The notes beneath the pieces are model-generated. The model searched no databases, had not been told where the DNA came from, and worked only from the letters and a program-made list of their open reading frames with translations. The translations under genes were made by a program, and so were the position numbers. From Guptibacillus hwajinpoensis (GTDB taxonomy: Bacteria > Bacillota > Bacilli > Bacillales > Guptibacillaceae): a DNA stretch of 64,000 bases. Location of the stretch: contig NZ_JAIVAE010000001.1 of NCBI RefSeq assembly GCF_020171785.1, positions 1-64,000 on the forward strand, given 5' to 3'. This document shows positions 7,512 to 15,672 of the stretch, piece after piece (position 1 is the first letter of the stretch; each line of letters opens with the position of its first letter).

Positions 7512-7547
7512 GTAAGGGGGGTCAGGCACGTACCTGACCCCCCTTAC
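7512..7547. repeat. REP-like palindrome, copy D, overlapping the mprF stop
   Basis: The longest copy, 36 nt: 15-base arms (GTAAGGGGGGTCAGG and its complement) around CACGTA. The mprF stop codon (TCA at 7522-7524) lies in its left arm, so the last residues of MprF are encoded by the repeat. Confidence 0.9.
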
Positions 7548-10080
7548 TACCACCTTTACTCCCCTTCTTACTTATCAACCTTGAGACCTGCGCCATCGTA
7601 AAAGGGAGGGAGGATTTTTTGCGATAGGCGAGGTATTTGCGTTCCCAGGTGTGAGCGTATTTTCCTTTGAACTTCCGTAGGCCCTGGAAGTGATAGAAGA
7701 TATGGCCGTGGAGGAAGATTTGGGCTGCGATTCGTTCACTTAGGAAAGAAAATTTGGATTGACCCACATTTGCAAGTGGAGCCATGCCAAGGTTAAAAGA
7801 CTGATAGCCTTCTGCTTTGGCCCATTCAAATAAGGAAAGAAACATAACGTCCATTGTGCCAGACGGGGCACCGTGGATGAAGCGCATTAAATCGACAGAA
7901 ATGGTTTTGTTTCCATCGTAGACTGGCATAAGACTCGTAAAGGCGATAATCGTATCATTTTCTTTCATGATGGCGATCTCCGACTTATTCAAATAATCAA
8001 CGTCAAAGAATCCTAACGAAAACCCCTTTTCATTCCTTCCTTGTAGCCATTCATCCGATACGTTTTTTAGTTTATTCAATAGGGCTTCACTATGAGGAGG
8101 TGTTGCGATTTCAAACAGATAATGTTCACGTTCAAATTTGTTTTTAACTGCGCGCAGCGCCTTCATTCTCTTACCGGATAAGGTGAATTGCTCTAAGTCA
8201 ACGAATGCTTCTTCACCAAGTTTAAAAAAGCCAAACCCTTTTTCGTGTAAAAGTGGAAGCAAGTCATTGCTCACTTCATAGAAGACTGGCGTAAAGCCTT
8301 GAATATCTGCAAGCTGTTGAAACTCATCAATTGCAGTTGAAAAGTCGTTTTCCTCACCAACCGGATCACCAAGGACGACAAGTTTATCAGACGACTGTTG
8401 AAAGCTTAGGAATACCGTACGCTTGGCATTCCAGAACAGCGATTTATCATGTAAGAATACTAAATGCGTTAACGTATTGCCGCGATAGGTTGATAAGTGC
8501 TCGAGAATGTGAGGATCATGCTTAGGTTCGGAATTCTGGATTGGATTTTTAGGTTTAATCACCGCGTTTCCAATAAGGAAGACGAGTAGCGCAATCAATA
8601 ATCCGATTAATGCACTGTAAAACAACGTGTGGTAATCCGTAATCAGATAGGGCAACACTTGAGACGGAATCGCGTTCGTTGATGACGGCAAGCTCATGTA
8701 CCCAATTAGGACATACATCGACGTAATGAAAAGAATAACGAGTGCATCAATAATCGTTTTGCTCCAAGTTAACACATAGCTTTCACGATAAAAGCGTGTT
8801 CTTGATAGATAGAGAATGAAGGCAACAATTAATAAGAATATGGCTTCCTCATAATCAATCCCTTTCGAAAATGTAAATGCAGCCGCGCAGAAAAGGACAA
8901 CAATTGTCAGGTAATAGGCTCGTTTCACTTTGTATTCAATCCCTCTCGATAATCCGAGTAAAGCAAAACCGGCTCCGACAGAAAGCTGGTGAGAGAGGTT
9001 AACGAGAAATGGAATCGAGTGCATTTCCTCGAGAATTTTTAGGCGGGCGATGATTCCGGGTAAAGCAGCAGATAAGAGTAGGATTAACCCCGATACAAAG
9101 ACTAACAAAGTGATGAGTACATGGCTCAGTCTTTGTACGAGGGCGATCGGAAGGTTATCCCAGTTCGCATTCCACTTTTCCCAATAGTCTCTGACGAACA
9201 GAATCATCGCTAGTAAAAATGGGAAGAAAAAGTAACCAACGCGAAATAAAATGAGCAGGAAAAGCACCTTTTCATTTTGTAAGCCAATCAGCTGACTGCC
9301 CCAGATGAAAGTGAGATCGAATGAACCGAGACCTCCAGGAATCATACTCACAATGCCAACACATGCAGCGATCACAAAGAGTGGGAAAAGGTCATGAAAT
9401 GAAATGCTTAAGCCAAGCATTGTTGCTAATAACCAGATTGCAATAAAGGCAAAAGTCCACTCAAGGAATGATACGGCAATGAGCTGAAGTCTCGTTTTCG
9501 TGCCAAAAGAGCGCGTCCTGTAGTTGTTCCACAAGAAAGAAAAGATGAGAACGGGTAAATAAAGTCCAATGATGATCACAACCAAATAGAGCCAGGGAAT
9601 TTCTTTTAGTAAGGGGTTTTCTCTGTAAGTGATCATCGTGATTAGCGCAAGAAGAGATAGACCAGTTAAATAAAAGTAAGTCATATTTCCAATGCTCTTT
9701 GATAGTTCACTGTGATCGTCCTGCTCCGTTTGATAAAAATAGTTTCGAAGCATGCTGCTAACGATACCACCAGACCCAATCAAATTTGAAACGGCGTTCA
9801 CGATAAACGATTGCTTAAGAAGTTGTTTCATTGGAAATGTTTTTCGCAATGATTTCAAAATCAAAGAATCATATAAAAACATTGGGCTAACTGCCCCCAT
9901 TGTAATGAGTAACACGAGAAAGAGTTTTCCTATATTAAACTGACTTACTTCATTTAATAGAAGACTTATATGAACGTCTGATAGAAATGCCGTGATTTGA
10001 ATGGCAGCGAGTACAAAAAGAAAAGCTGGTAAGATCAATTTTAAATAGTGAAATAAAATGGTGTGTAAAATAGGTTTCAT
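7522..10080 (-). CDS. mprF: Phosphatidylglycerol lysyltransferase MprF
   Basis: An 852-residue bifunctional membrane enzyme. It transfers lysine (or alanine) from aminoacyl-tRNA to phosphatidylglycerol and flips the product, lowering surface negative charge and giving resistance to cationic peptides and daptomycin-like agents. The N-terminal ~520 residues hold about 14 membrane segments, including the flippase motif region SMIPGGLGSFDLTFIWG. The soluble C-terminal transferase domain (from about 535) has HDKSLFWNAKRTVFLSFQQ, VVLGDPVG and SVDLMRFIHGAPSGTMDVMF and FNLGMAPLANVG, all typical. Length is usual. The C-terminus (GSKGGSKGGQVRA) runs into REP copy D, so the tail is probably replaced by repeat-encoded residues. 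AGGAGTG precedes ATG 10080. The amino acid used cannot be read from sequence. Confidence 0.96.
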   Translation of the reverse strand: MKPILHTILFHYLKLILPAFLFVLAAIQITAFLSDVHISLLLNEVSQFNIGKLFLVLLITMGAVSPMFLYDSLILKSLRKTFPMKQLLKQSFIVNAVSNLIGSGGIVSSMLRNYFYQTEQDDHSELSKSIGNMTYFYLTGLSLLALITMITYRENPLLKEIPWLYLVVIIIGLYLPVLIFSFLWNNYRTRSFGTKTRLQLIAVSFLEWTFAFIAIWLLATMLGLSISFHDLFPLFVIAACVGIVSMIPGGLGSFDLTFIWGSQLIGLQNEKVLFLLILFRVGYFFFPFLLAMILFVRDYWEKWNANWDNLPIALVQRLSHVLITLLVFVSGLILLLSAALPGIIARLKILEEMHSIPFLVNLSHQLSVGAGFALLGLSRGIEYKVKRAYYLTIVVLFCAAAFTFSKGIDYEEAIFLLIVAFILYLSRTRFYRESYVLTWSKTIIDALVILFITSMYVLIGYMSLPSSTNAIPSQVLPYLITDYHTLFYSALIGLLIALLVFLIGNAVIKPKNPIQNSEPKHDPHILEHLSTYRGNTLTHLVFLHDKSLFWNAKRTVFLSFQQSSDKLVVLGDPVGEENDFSTAIDEFQQLADIQGFTPVFYEVSNDLLPLLHEKGFGFFKLGEEAFVDLEQFTLSGKRMKALRAVKNKFEREHYLFEIATPPHSEALLNKLKNVSDEWLQGRNEKGFSLGFFDVDYLNKSEIAIMKENDTIIAFTSLMPVYDGNKTISVDLMRFIHGAPSGTMDVMFLSLFEWAKAEGYQSFNLGMAPLANVGQSKFSFLSERIAAQIFLHGHIFYHFQGLRKFKGKYAHTWERKYLAYRKKSSLPFTMAQVSRLISKKGSKGGSKGGQVRA

Positions 10081-10172
10081 AGTTCACTCCTTTCATATGA
10101 TTTTACAGTATTTTTATGAAGATCATGCAAAAAAATGAAAAAAGGTGATCGGTAGCTCTTTTTCTTTCATAC

Positions 10173-10212
10173 AAAAAAACCGCTCAGAGGAGTTCCTCTG
10201 AGCGGTTTTTTT
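10173..10212. terminator. Terminator downstream of the RND gene
   Basis: AAAAAAACCGCTCAGAGG / CCTCTGAGCGGTTTTTTT form a perfect stem around AGTT. It ends the minus-strand pump gene one base after its stop and can act both ways. 10081-10172, upstream of mprF, holds its promoter region; no clear consensus was assigned. Confidence 0.92.
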
Positions 10213-13200
10213 TTACATCTCTTCTTGAGCTGGTTTCTTTCTTCTAAATCGATAGAAAACAAGGTAAAGCATCGGCACCATAATCAGTGTTAAGACAGCT
10301 GAGAAGAGGATACCTGATATAATCGTAACCGCAAGTGGTGTAAAGAGGGCATCGCCACTTACAGCAACTGGGATTAAGGCCACGATTGATGTGATGGCTG
10401 TAAGAATAATTGGGCGCAGACGTACACGTCCAGATTCAATAACAGCTTCTTTCACATCCATGCCTTTCTTAATGGCTTGTTCAATAAACTCAATAAGCAC
10501 AACCGAGTTCCTTACCACAATACCGGTGAGTGAGACCATTCCCATCACACCAAGGAAACTAATTGGCGTTTGCGTTACGAATAGACCAAGGATGGCACCT
10601 GCAATCGCAAGGTATACGGCAACGAGTACAAGAAACGGTAGCGATAGTGAATTAAATTGGAGTGCGATTAACAGATACACTAAGAACAGTACAATAATGA
10701 AGAGAACGGTAATTTCCGCGAAGAAATCATTTTGTGCTTCATTTTCACCGCCAAGTGTGATGCTATAATCCGCATCATCAAGCTGATCACGTTGATCTTC
10801 CACAATCTCCGTTACATTTTCTTTATAATTCTCCTCGTCTTTAGGGAAGGCACGAAGCGTAATCGAGCGTTCGCCATCAATGTGAGGAATCTTTTGAATT
10901 TGTTCACTTTCTTCTGTTGTGACAAGCTCGTCTAACGAAATCAGTTCAGGAGGTCCGCCTGCAGATGCGGCCGGTAGCTCAAGGCTTGAGAGATCAACTT
11001 CATCTTCGCTTCCTTCAAGCACGATGTTCATGTCACGTTTCACAACGCCGTTATCAAATGCTTTTAGTGGAATGCCCGCTGTTGCGAGACGAATTTGCTG
11101 ACTAACCTGATTCACTGTAATGCCGTTTTCTTCAAGGGCATCACGATCTGGAACGTATTCAACTGAAGGTTCAAAGTCACCTACGTCATCAACGACAAGA
11201 TCTGTTTCAAGTCCTTCAATTTCATTTTTTAAGTTATCTCGAAGTTCAATTAGTTTATCAATTTCTGGTCCAGAGACGGTGACGGTCACAGGTGCACCTG
11301 CTGGAGGACCCTGCTGGATCGTTTCCATAAAGATCTCTGCATCTGGATATTCATTTCTTAATTTATCTGTCCAATCGTCTATGAGACCTTGCGTCGTTTG
11401 GTTCTCACGATCAACGCGAGCGACGATTTGGCCAGTATTTTCACCGGTGCTCGTTAGGGAACTATTAAAGAGTCCCGGCGTACCTGTCCCAGTAAAGACG
11501 CTTGTTTCATAAACGCCGTCATCTGTTTTTAATCTGTCTTCAATTTCTTGAAGCGTATCGTGCGTTTCCTCAATTGGGGTTCCAATTGGTAGGGTAATAT
11601 CTACCGTTACTTCTTCCTTATCTGCTGTCGGGAAGAATTCAAACGGTGTTAACACAACTAATCCAAAAATGGCGGTTGTAAGAACTAGGCCAAGAATAGA
11701 AACAAGGATCGGTTTTTTAGAAAAATTCTTTAGAAGCTTATCGGCATAAACATCAGCTAGTTTATTTAGCGGTTTTCCTAATAACCCTGGTGCATCTGAC
11801 ATTGGCTTCTTCGATCGTTTGCTTAAGAAGTAGCGTAAAATCGGTACAAAGATTAGTGCGACAAGCGTTGATGCAATGATCGTTGTAATCAATACCGTAG
11901 GCAAGGCACGAATAAAGGCTCCGTTTCCACCTGATAAGAAGATAAGAGGAAGGAACGTAAAGACAATCGCAAGAGAAGAGGTGACGATCGAAACCCAAAT
12001 CTCTTTAACGCCATTCACAGCTCCCATCATACCTTTGTCACCAAGTTTGTATCTTCGCTGGATGTTATCGTTGATTACGATCGAGTCATCGACGATAATC
12101 CCGAGTGCGATGATTAACCCGATTACGGAAATCTGGTTAAGGTCCACATCAGCGAACGGCAGAGGGATAAAGCCCATAAGGACAGAGATTGGCACTGCTA
12201 GTGCAACAACAATTGCACCAGATCCAGAAAGTCCAAGGGACGTTGCTACAATAACGGCTAGAACAGAAATCGCTAGTGATAAGAACAAGCCATCAAAAAT
12301 ATCCGTTACGATCGAGGCTTGTGAGTAATAAGGCTCAAGTTCAACGTTAGAAGGGAGACCTTCTGATAATTCATCCACCTTATCACTTACACGCTCATCA
12401 ACAGTAGGAATGTCCTCACCTGATTTAACATAAGCCGTGAAGGATACGGAAGGCTTTCCTTCAAATGTAATGATATCTTCAAGTTCTTTTGGACTCACTT
12501 CGACTGTCGCGATATCTTTTAAGTAAACCGCGTCGCCATCAGGGTTTTTCCCAACAAACAGCTCTTCCATCTCGTCAAGAGAGTCATAATTTTCGACAGA
12601 AAGCTGAACGACTTTATCATTCATTTCCTGTTTTCCTAAAGGCGTTGGGTAGTACTCATTGTTAATCGCACTTTGAACGTCGGTTACATTCAGTCCAGAA
12701 TCCTTTAGATCATCTTGCTTTAATTCAATTAAAATTTGTTCTTCAGGCAGGCCTTTGATTGTTACGCCAGAAACGCCTGATAATTCTTCTACTTCCTCTT
12801 TCCAGCGGTTTAACTCTTCCTGTAGGGAGAAGAGGTTGTCGCGGTTATCGCTTGTTAAATGATAGGAAACGATCGGCATTTTCGCCGTTGATTCGTTCAC
12901 ATCTGGTTCGAAAGCTTCTTCTGGGAAAGAAGTAGAGGCATCGGAAACGGCCTGGCGAACGTCACCAAATACTTCTTTTTTACTTTCGCCTTCTGCGACT
13001 TCAACCACAATATTTGAAAAGCCAGCTGCAGAAGATGATGTGACTTCTGCAATCCCATCGATCGAACTAAGTGATGACTCGATTGGGTTCGTGATTGATC
13101 GTTCAACCGTATCCACCGTGGCACCAGGATAAACCGTGCTAATCGTTCCGATATTCACCGTTGTTTCTGGAATTTCGCGTTGTGGAAGTTGAATAAATGT

Positions 13201-13275
13201 AAACACTCCAACAATGACGAATAATAGGATAAAGATAATGAAAAGCTTGGAGCGTTGTAAAATCCATTTCAGCAT
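10213..13275 (-). CDS. swrC: RND family efflux transporter (SwrC/AcrB-like)
   Basis: A resistance-nodulation-division pump of about 1020 residues, proton-driven. In B. subtilis the homologue SwrC (YerP) exports surfactin and is needed for swarming. Two repeats are visible, each with one leading TM, a large extracytoplasmic loop and a five-helix bundle. The first bundle has the proton-relay Asp pair in IGLIIALGIIVDDSIVINDN. The C-terminal bundle has GMVSLTGIVVRNSVVLIEFIEQ and RLRPIILTAI. I place the start at ATG 13275 (MLKWILQRSK) because GAGGAGG lies 7 bases upstream; the frame is open to 13314. It is divergent from a TetR gene that probably represses it. No membrane-fusion or outer-membrane partner is present, as expected for a monoderm. 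Confidence 0.93.
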   Translation of the reverse strand: MLKWILQRSKLFIIFILLFVIVGVFTFIQLPQREIPETTVNIGTISTVYPGATVDTVERSITNPIESSLSSIDGIAEVTSSSAAGFSNIVVEVAEGESKKEVFGDVRQAVSDASTSFPEEAFEPDVNESTAKMPIVSYHLTSDNRDNLFSLQEELNRWKEEVEELSGVSGVTIKGLPEEQILIELKQDDLKDSGLNVTDVQSAINNEYYPTPLGKQEMNDKVVQLSVENYDSLDEMEELFVGKNPDGDAVYLKDIATVEVSPKELEDIITFEGKPSVSFTAYVKSGEDIPTVDERVSDKVDELSEGLPSNVELEPYYSQASIVTDIFDGLFLSLAISVLAVIVATSLGLSGSGAIVVALAVPISVLMGFIPLPFADVDLNQISVIGLIIALGIIVDDSIVINDNIQRRYKLGDKGMMGAVNGVKEIWVSIVTSSLAIVFTFLPLIFLSGGNGAFIRALPTVLITTIIASTLVALIFVPILRYFLSKRSKKPMSDAPGLLGKPLNKLADVYADKLLKNFSKKPILVSILGLVLTTAIFGLVVLTPFEFFPTADKEEVTVDITLPIGTPIEETHDTLQEIEDRLKTDDGVYETSVFTGTGTPGLFNSSLTSTGENTGQIVARVDRENQTTQGLIDDWTDKLRNEYPDAEIFMETIQQGPPAGAPVTVTVSGPEIDKLIELRDNLKNEIEGLETDLVVDDVGDFEPSVEYVPDRDALEENGITVNQVSQQIRLATAGIPLKAFDNGVVKRDMNIVLEGSEDEVDLSSLELPAASAGGPPELISLDELVTTEESEQIQKIPHIDGERSITLRAFPKDEENYKENVTEIVEDQRDQLDDADYSITLGGENEAQNDFFAEITVLFIIVLFLVYLLIALQFNSLSLPFLVLVAVYLAIAGAILGLFVTQTPISFLGVMGMVSLTGIVVRNSVVLIEFIEQAIKKGMDVKEAVIESGRVRLRPIILTAITSIVALIPVAVSGDALFTPLAVTIISGILFSAVLTLIMVPMLYLVFYRFRRKKPAQEEM

Positions 13276-13300
13276 AGAAGAGCCTCCTCTGTTCGTTTTC

Positions 13301-13314
13301 GACTGGTCGGTCAA
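13301..13314. promoter_or_regulatory. Candidate TetR operator ahead of the RND gene
   Basis: GACTGGTCGGTCAA is an imperfect palindrome (GACYGnnCnGTC type) lying 25-40 bases upstream of the pump's start codon. It resembles operators used by TetR regulators of Bacillus RND pumps. The rest of 13315-13579 holds the divergent promoters, with nothing else clear. Confidence 0.45.
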
Positions 13315-13579
13315 TCTGATGTCATTTATACCCCATATTTGTTGAAATATAAAGTTTTAATGTGTTTGACTCAATAGTCATTTTTACGGATGTAAATGAA
13401 GAAGTCAAGAAATGAGTGTGCTTGAAAATGGATTTTAAACAGAAATGGTGTCTGACGTATGATCCAGCAAGATTCTGTTAATAAATACCAAGATCACTCT
13501 TGTTACAGGACACACTGTGACTATCATTTCACTCATGAAGTAGTGTATTCTGTTGAAAGAAGACATCGAGGTGAACGAT

Positions 13580-14461
13580 ATGGATAAACGAAAGGCAATA
13601 TTAGAGGCGGCTGTTGAGTTGATCGCAGAGAAAGGCTATACGCACACGTCAATGCAACAAATTGCGGATAGCGTCGGTGTGTCTAAGGGATCGCTTTATA
13701 CATTTTTTCCGTCAAAAGAAGATTTAATCATTTCGATTTATGAACATTACCAACAGCTTGTATTTGAACGGGCTTTTGTCGTGGGGTTAGATGGGAATCT
13801 ACCCCCATATGAACGGTTCGCAAAACAGTTTCAAGTTCAATTTGAAGGTATATTAGAATACAAAGCGTACATGAAAATGCACATGCGAGGAGAGTCGGCC
13901 CAAAGTAGTGAGAAGCTAGAAGGAATGGGGCATCGCATGAGAGGTCGCTTGTTTAGCTGGTTAGAGAGAAATTTAATCGAGTTATATGGAGAAGAGATTG
14001 CACCGTATAAATGGGATTTAATGTGGATGACGCAATCCATCTACACGTCATATACCGGCTTAATGATTTCTTCTGAAAATGAACTAGTACCTGAGCAACT
14101 TGGGAAACACATTGTTAGGCAGATTGATATTCTAGCAAAAGATTTTCTCGCTGGAAAAAGTAATCCCCTTCTCGATGATCAGATGATGCGCCCGTTCTCT
14201 GTTGGAATGGATCGCGAAGGAGCGTTTACTTCATTTGAAAAAAGAGAAAACGCATGGAAAAGTCTTTATGAAAGCATTCATCAGCTCGATCAGTCGCACT
14301 ACTATCTTGAAGTGACCGATCGTATTTCTGAAGAATCCAGGAAATCAAATCCTGATGAAATTGTGATGAGAGGCCTGTTTCAGTTGTTGAAAGCGGATGA
14401 CGAACTAAATGAGAAAGCACAACTATTAGAAATGCAGCTCTTGCCTGGATCGGAACATTAG
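13580..14461 (+). CDS. TetR family regulator, probable repressor of the RND pump
   Basis: A 293-residue TetR/AcrR regulator. The N-terminal helix-turn-helix is ILEAAVELIAEKGYTHTSMQQIADSVGVSKGSLYTFFPSKEDL (about residues 7-50). The C-terminal ligand domain is longer than the family average (~190-210). ATG 13580 follows GAGGTGA at 13567-13573; the upstream frame to 13553 lacks a ribosome site. The divergent arrangement with the RND gene mirrors yerO-swrC of B. subtilis, so it is probably autoregulated and represses the pump. The inducer is unknown. Confidence 0.9.
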   Translation: MDKRKAILEAAVELIAEKGYTHTSMQQIADSVGVSKGSLYTFFPSKEDLIISIYEHYQQLVFERAFVVGLDGNLPPYERFAKQFQVQFEGILEYKAYMKMHMRGESAQSSEKLEGMGHRMRGRLFSWLERNLIELYGEEIAPYKWDLMWMTQSIYTSYTGLMISSENELVPEQLGKHIVRQIDILAKDFLAGKSNPLLDDQMMRPFSVGMDREGAFTSFEKRENAWKSLYESIHQLDQSHYYLEVTDRISEESRKSNPDEIVMRGLFQLLKADDELNEKAQLLEMQLLPGSEH

Positions 14462-14533
14462 AAAGATTATCTCCAATTGGTTTCGGGTAACAAGTTAATA
14501 GAGACACGCGTTACACCAAAGGAGAGAAACAGG

Positions 14534-14824
14534 ATGACGAAAACACCTACATCAATTAATGGAAGTAGCACATTTATTTCAATTGTATCGATAGCGGCAG
14601 GCTTTCTTGCGGCAATTATAGCTGGAAGCTTCCTATCTGGAGCCATTGAACTTACTACGATCGAAATCTTTCCGATCTTTTTCCCTATACTTATCTGCGC
14701 GGTCGGCATTGTTCTTGGAGTGATCGCCTATCGCTTATCGAAAAGAAAACTAGCTGTAGCCGGAATTGTTGTAAATGCGGTTGTTCTGTTATTACCATTA
14801 ACAATTATTGTCGTGGAATGGTGA
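14534..14824 (+). CDS. Small membrane protein, hypothetical
   Basis: A 96-residue protein. A short polar N-terminus (MTKTPTSINGSST) is followed by three hydrophobic helices (ISIVSIAAGFLAAIIAG; FPIFFPILICAVGIVLGVIAY; LAVAGIVVNAVVLLLPLTIIV) and the tail EW. GGAGAG lies 7 bases before ATG 14534. The Gly/Ala-rich helix pattern resembles DUF4190-type small proteins, but I would not assign it. Confidence 0.65.
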   Translation: MTKTPTSINGSSTFISIVSIAAGFLAAIIAGSFLSGAIELTTIEIFPIFFPILICAVGIVLGVIAYRLSKRKLAVAGIVVNAVVLLLPLTIIVVEW

Positions 14825-14882
14825 TTGGAGAGAGAGGGATTTCTATCCTCTATCTACAAACTTGAAATACTTATGAGAAAAC

Positions 14883-14909
14883 CCACCAAAGCGTCAATTG
14901 GTGGATTTT
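14883..14909 (+). terminator. Probable terminator
   Basis: CCACCAA and TTGGTGG pair around an 8-nt loop, followed by ATTTTTGG. It follows the small membrane gene by about 60 bases. Confidence 0.6.
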
Positions 14910-14919
14910 TGGTTGTAGA

Positions 14920-14943
14920 GGGGTCAGGCTCGTGCCTGACCCC
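14920..14943. repeat. REP-like palindrome, copy E
   Basis: GGGGTCAGGC, then TCGT, then GCCTGACCCC (24 nt, one central mismatch region). It is the last copy in the window; I find none downstream of 15 kb. Confidence 0.85.
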
Positions 14944-15012
14944 TTTGTAACTTTTATTAGAATGATCTCGTCTAGTAACGAAAGGTCGTATCAATGGAAG
15001 GAGAAAGACTCC

Positions 15013-15378
15013 ATGAAACTTGTGAAAACCTTGTTCATTCTATTGGTTGCCGCTTTACTAACTGGCTGTGGAAATATGGTAGAGAAGGGCGCTAACTCAT
15101 TAAGTCAAAATTCGGAGCAAACGAGTCGAGAAACAGAAGCCGAGAGTGATTTTTCTCCCCAGATTAAGATAATCGCAAACGATGAGAAAATCATAGAAAT
15201 GCTGAAGGAGTCAGGCGAGATCCCGAAGAATGCTAGTGCTGCAGAAATCCAAGAGGTGTTAGAAGAATATTTGAAGAAAAAAGCCAAATCTGCAGAGATC
15301 GATGATAAATCAAGTGAAAAATATATCGAGGATTTGAAAAAGGAAATTCAGAAAGATCTTCATGGAGAAACCAATTAA
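15013..15378 (+). CDS. Lipoprotein carrying an InhA-propeptide-like domain
   Basis: A 121-residue lipoprotein. Signal peptide MKLVKTLFILLVAALLTGC has lipobox LTGC with the lipidated Cys at 19. A Ser/Glu-rich linker follows, then residues ~53-94 closely match residues ~53-94 of the protease encoded next. Shared stretches are IAN-EK-IEMLKESG, KNASA and LKKK. By hand alignment 25 of 42 positions are identical. A charged helical tail ends the protein. ATG 15013 has GGAAGGAG 9 bases upstream. It has its own terminator before the protease gene, so it is a neighbour and not necessarily in one operon. I infer a membrane-tethered propeptide mimic acting on the InhA-type protease as inhibitor, immunity factor or folding helper; function is unproven. 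Confidence 0.82.
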   Translation: MKLVKTLFILLVAALLTGCGNMVEKGANSLSQNSEQTSRETEAESDFSPQIKIIANDEKIIEMLKESGEIPKNASAAEIQEVLEEYLKKKAKSAEIDDKSSEKYIEDLKKEIQKDLHGETN

Positions 15379-15396
15379 TATTCCCCCATAATAAAC

Positions 15397-15439
15397 AAAA
15401 AAACAAGGCGCAGCGATTTTCGTTGAGCCTTGTTTTTTT
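15397..15439 (+). terminator. Intrinsic terminator between the lipoprotein and protease genes
   Basis: AACAAGGCGCAGCG and CGTTGAGCCTTGTT pair with two non-Watson-Crick positions, flanked by an A-run and a T7 run. Confidence 0.88.
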
Positions 15440-15486
15440 GAGTTTAATGTGTCGAAGCGTTATCGCAAAAAAAATAATATTAGTGA

Positions 15487-15511
15487 CATAGTTCGATACT
15501 TTAGAACTATG
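15487..15511. promoter_or_regulatory. Inverted repeat in the protease promoter region
   Basis: CATAGTTC and GAACTATG are exact 8-base arms around 9 bases (15487-15494 and 15504-15511), about 165 bases upstream of the inhA start in an AT-rich gap. It is a candidate operator for a growth-phase regulator. 15440-15672 contains no gene. Confidence 0.4.
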
Positions 15512-15672
15512 ACTTTTGGTTGGTGATTGTCATTTTTCTAGTAAAATACGTTTATTTTAGCAGTAATTGCCGAAGATTGTGACTTTTGAATCATTCAAAT
15601 TTTTCAGATAAAGGGATATAGTGAGATCATTGTAAAGTTATTGTAAAAAACATTTTTAGGGGGAATGAGAAA

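Noticed and set aside
7349-7537. 62-codon frame through the 20-bp repeat array
   Set aside because: It encodes the repeat, terminator and REP sequence, has no ribosome site and no resemblance to a protein.
10391-10768. Long plus-strand frames inside the RND gene (also 11120-11512, 11876-12328)
   Set aside because: They are antisense shadows of a well-conserved transporter, with low-complexity Ser/Thr/Ile-rich translations.
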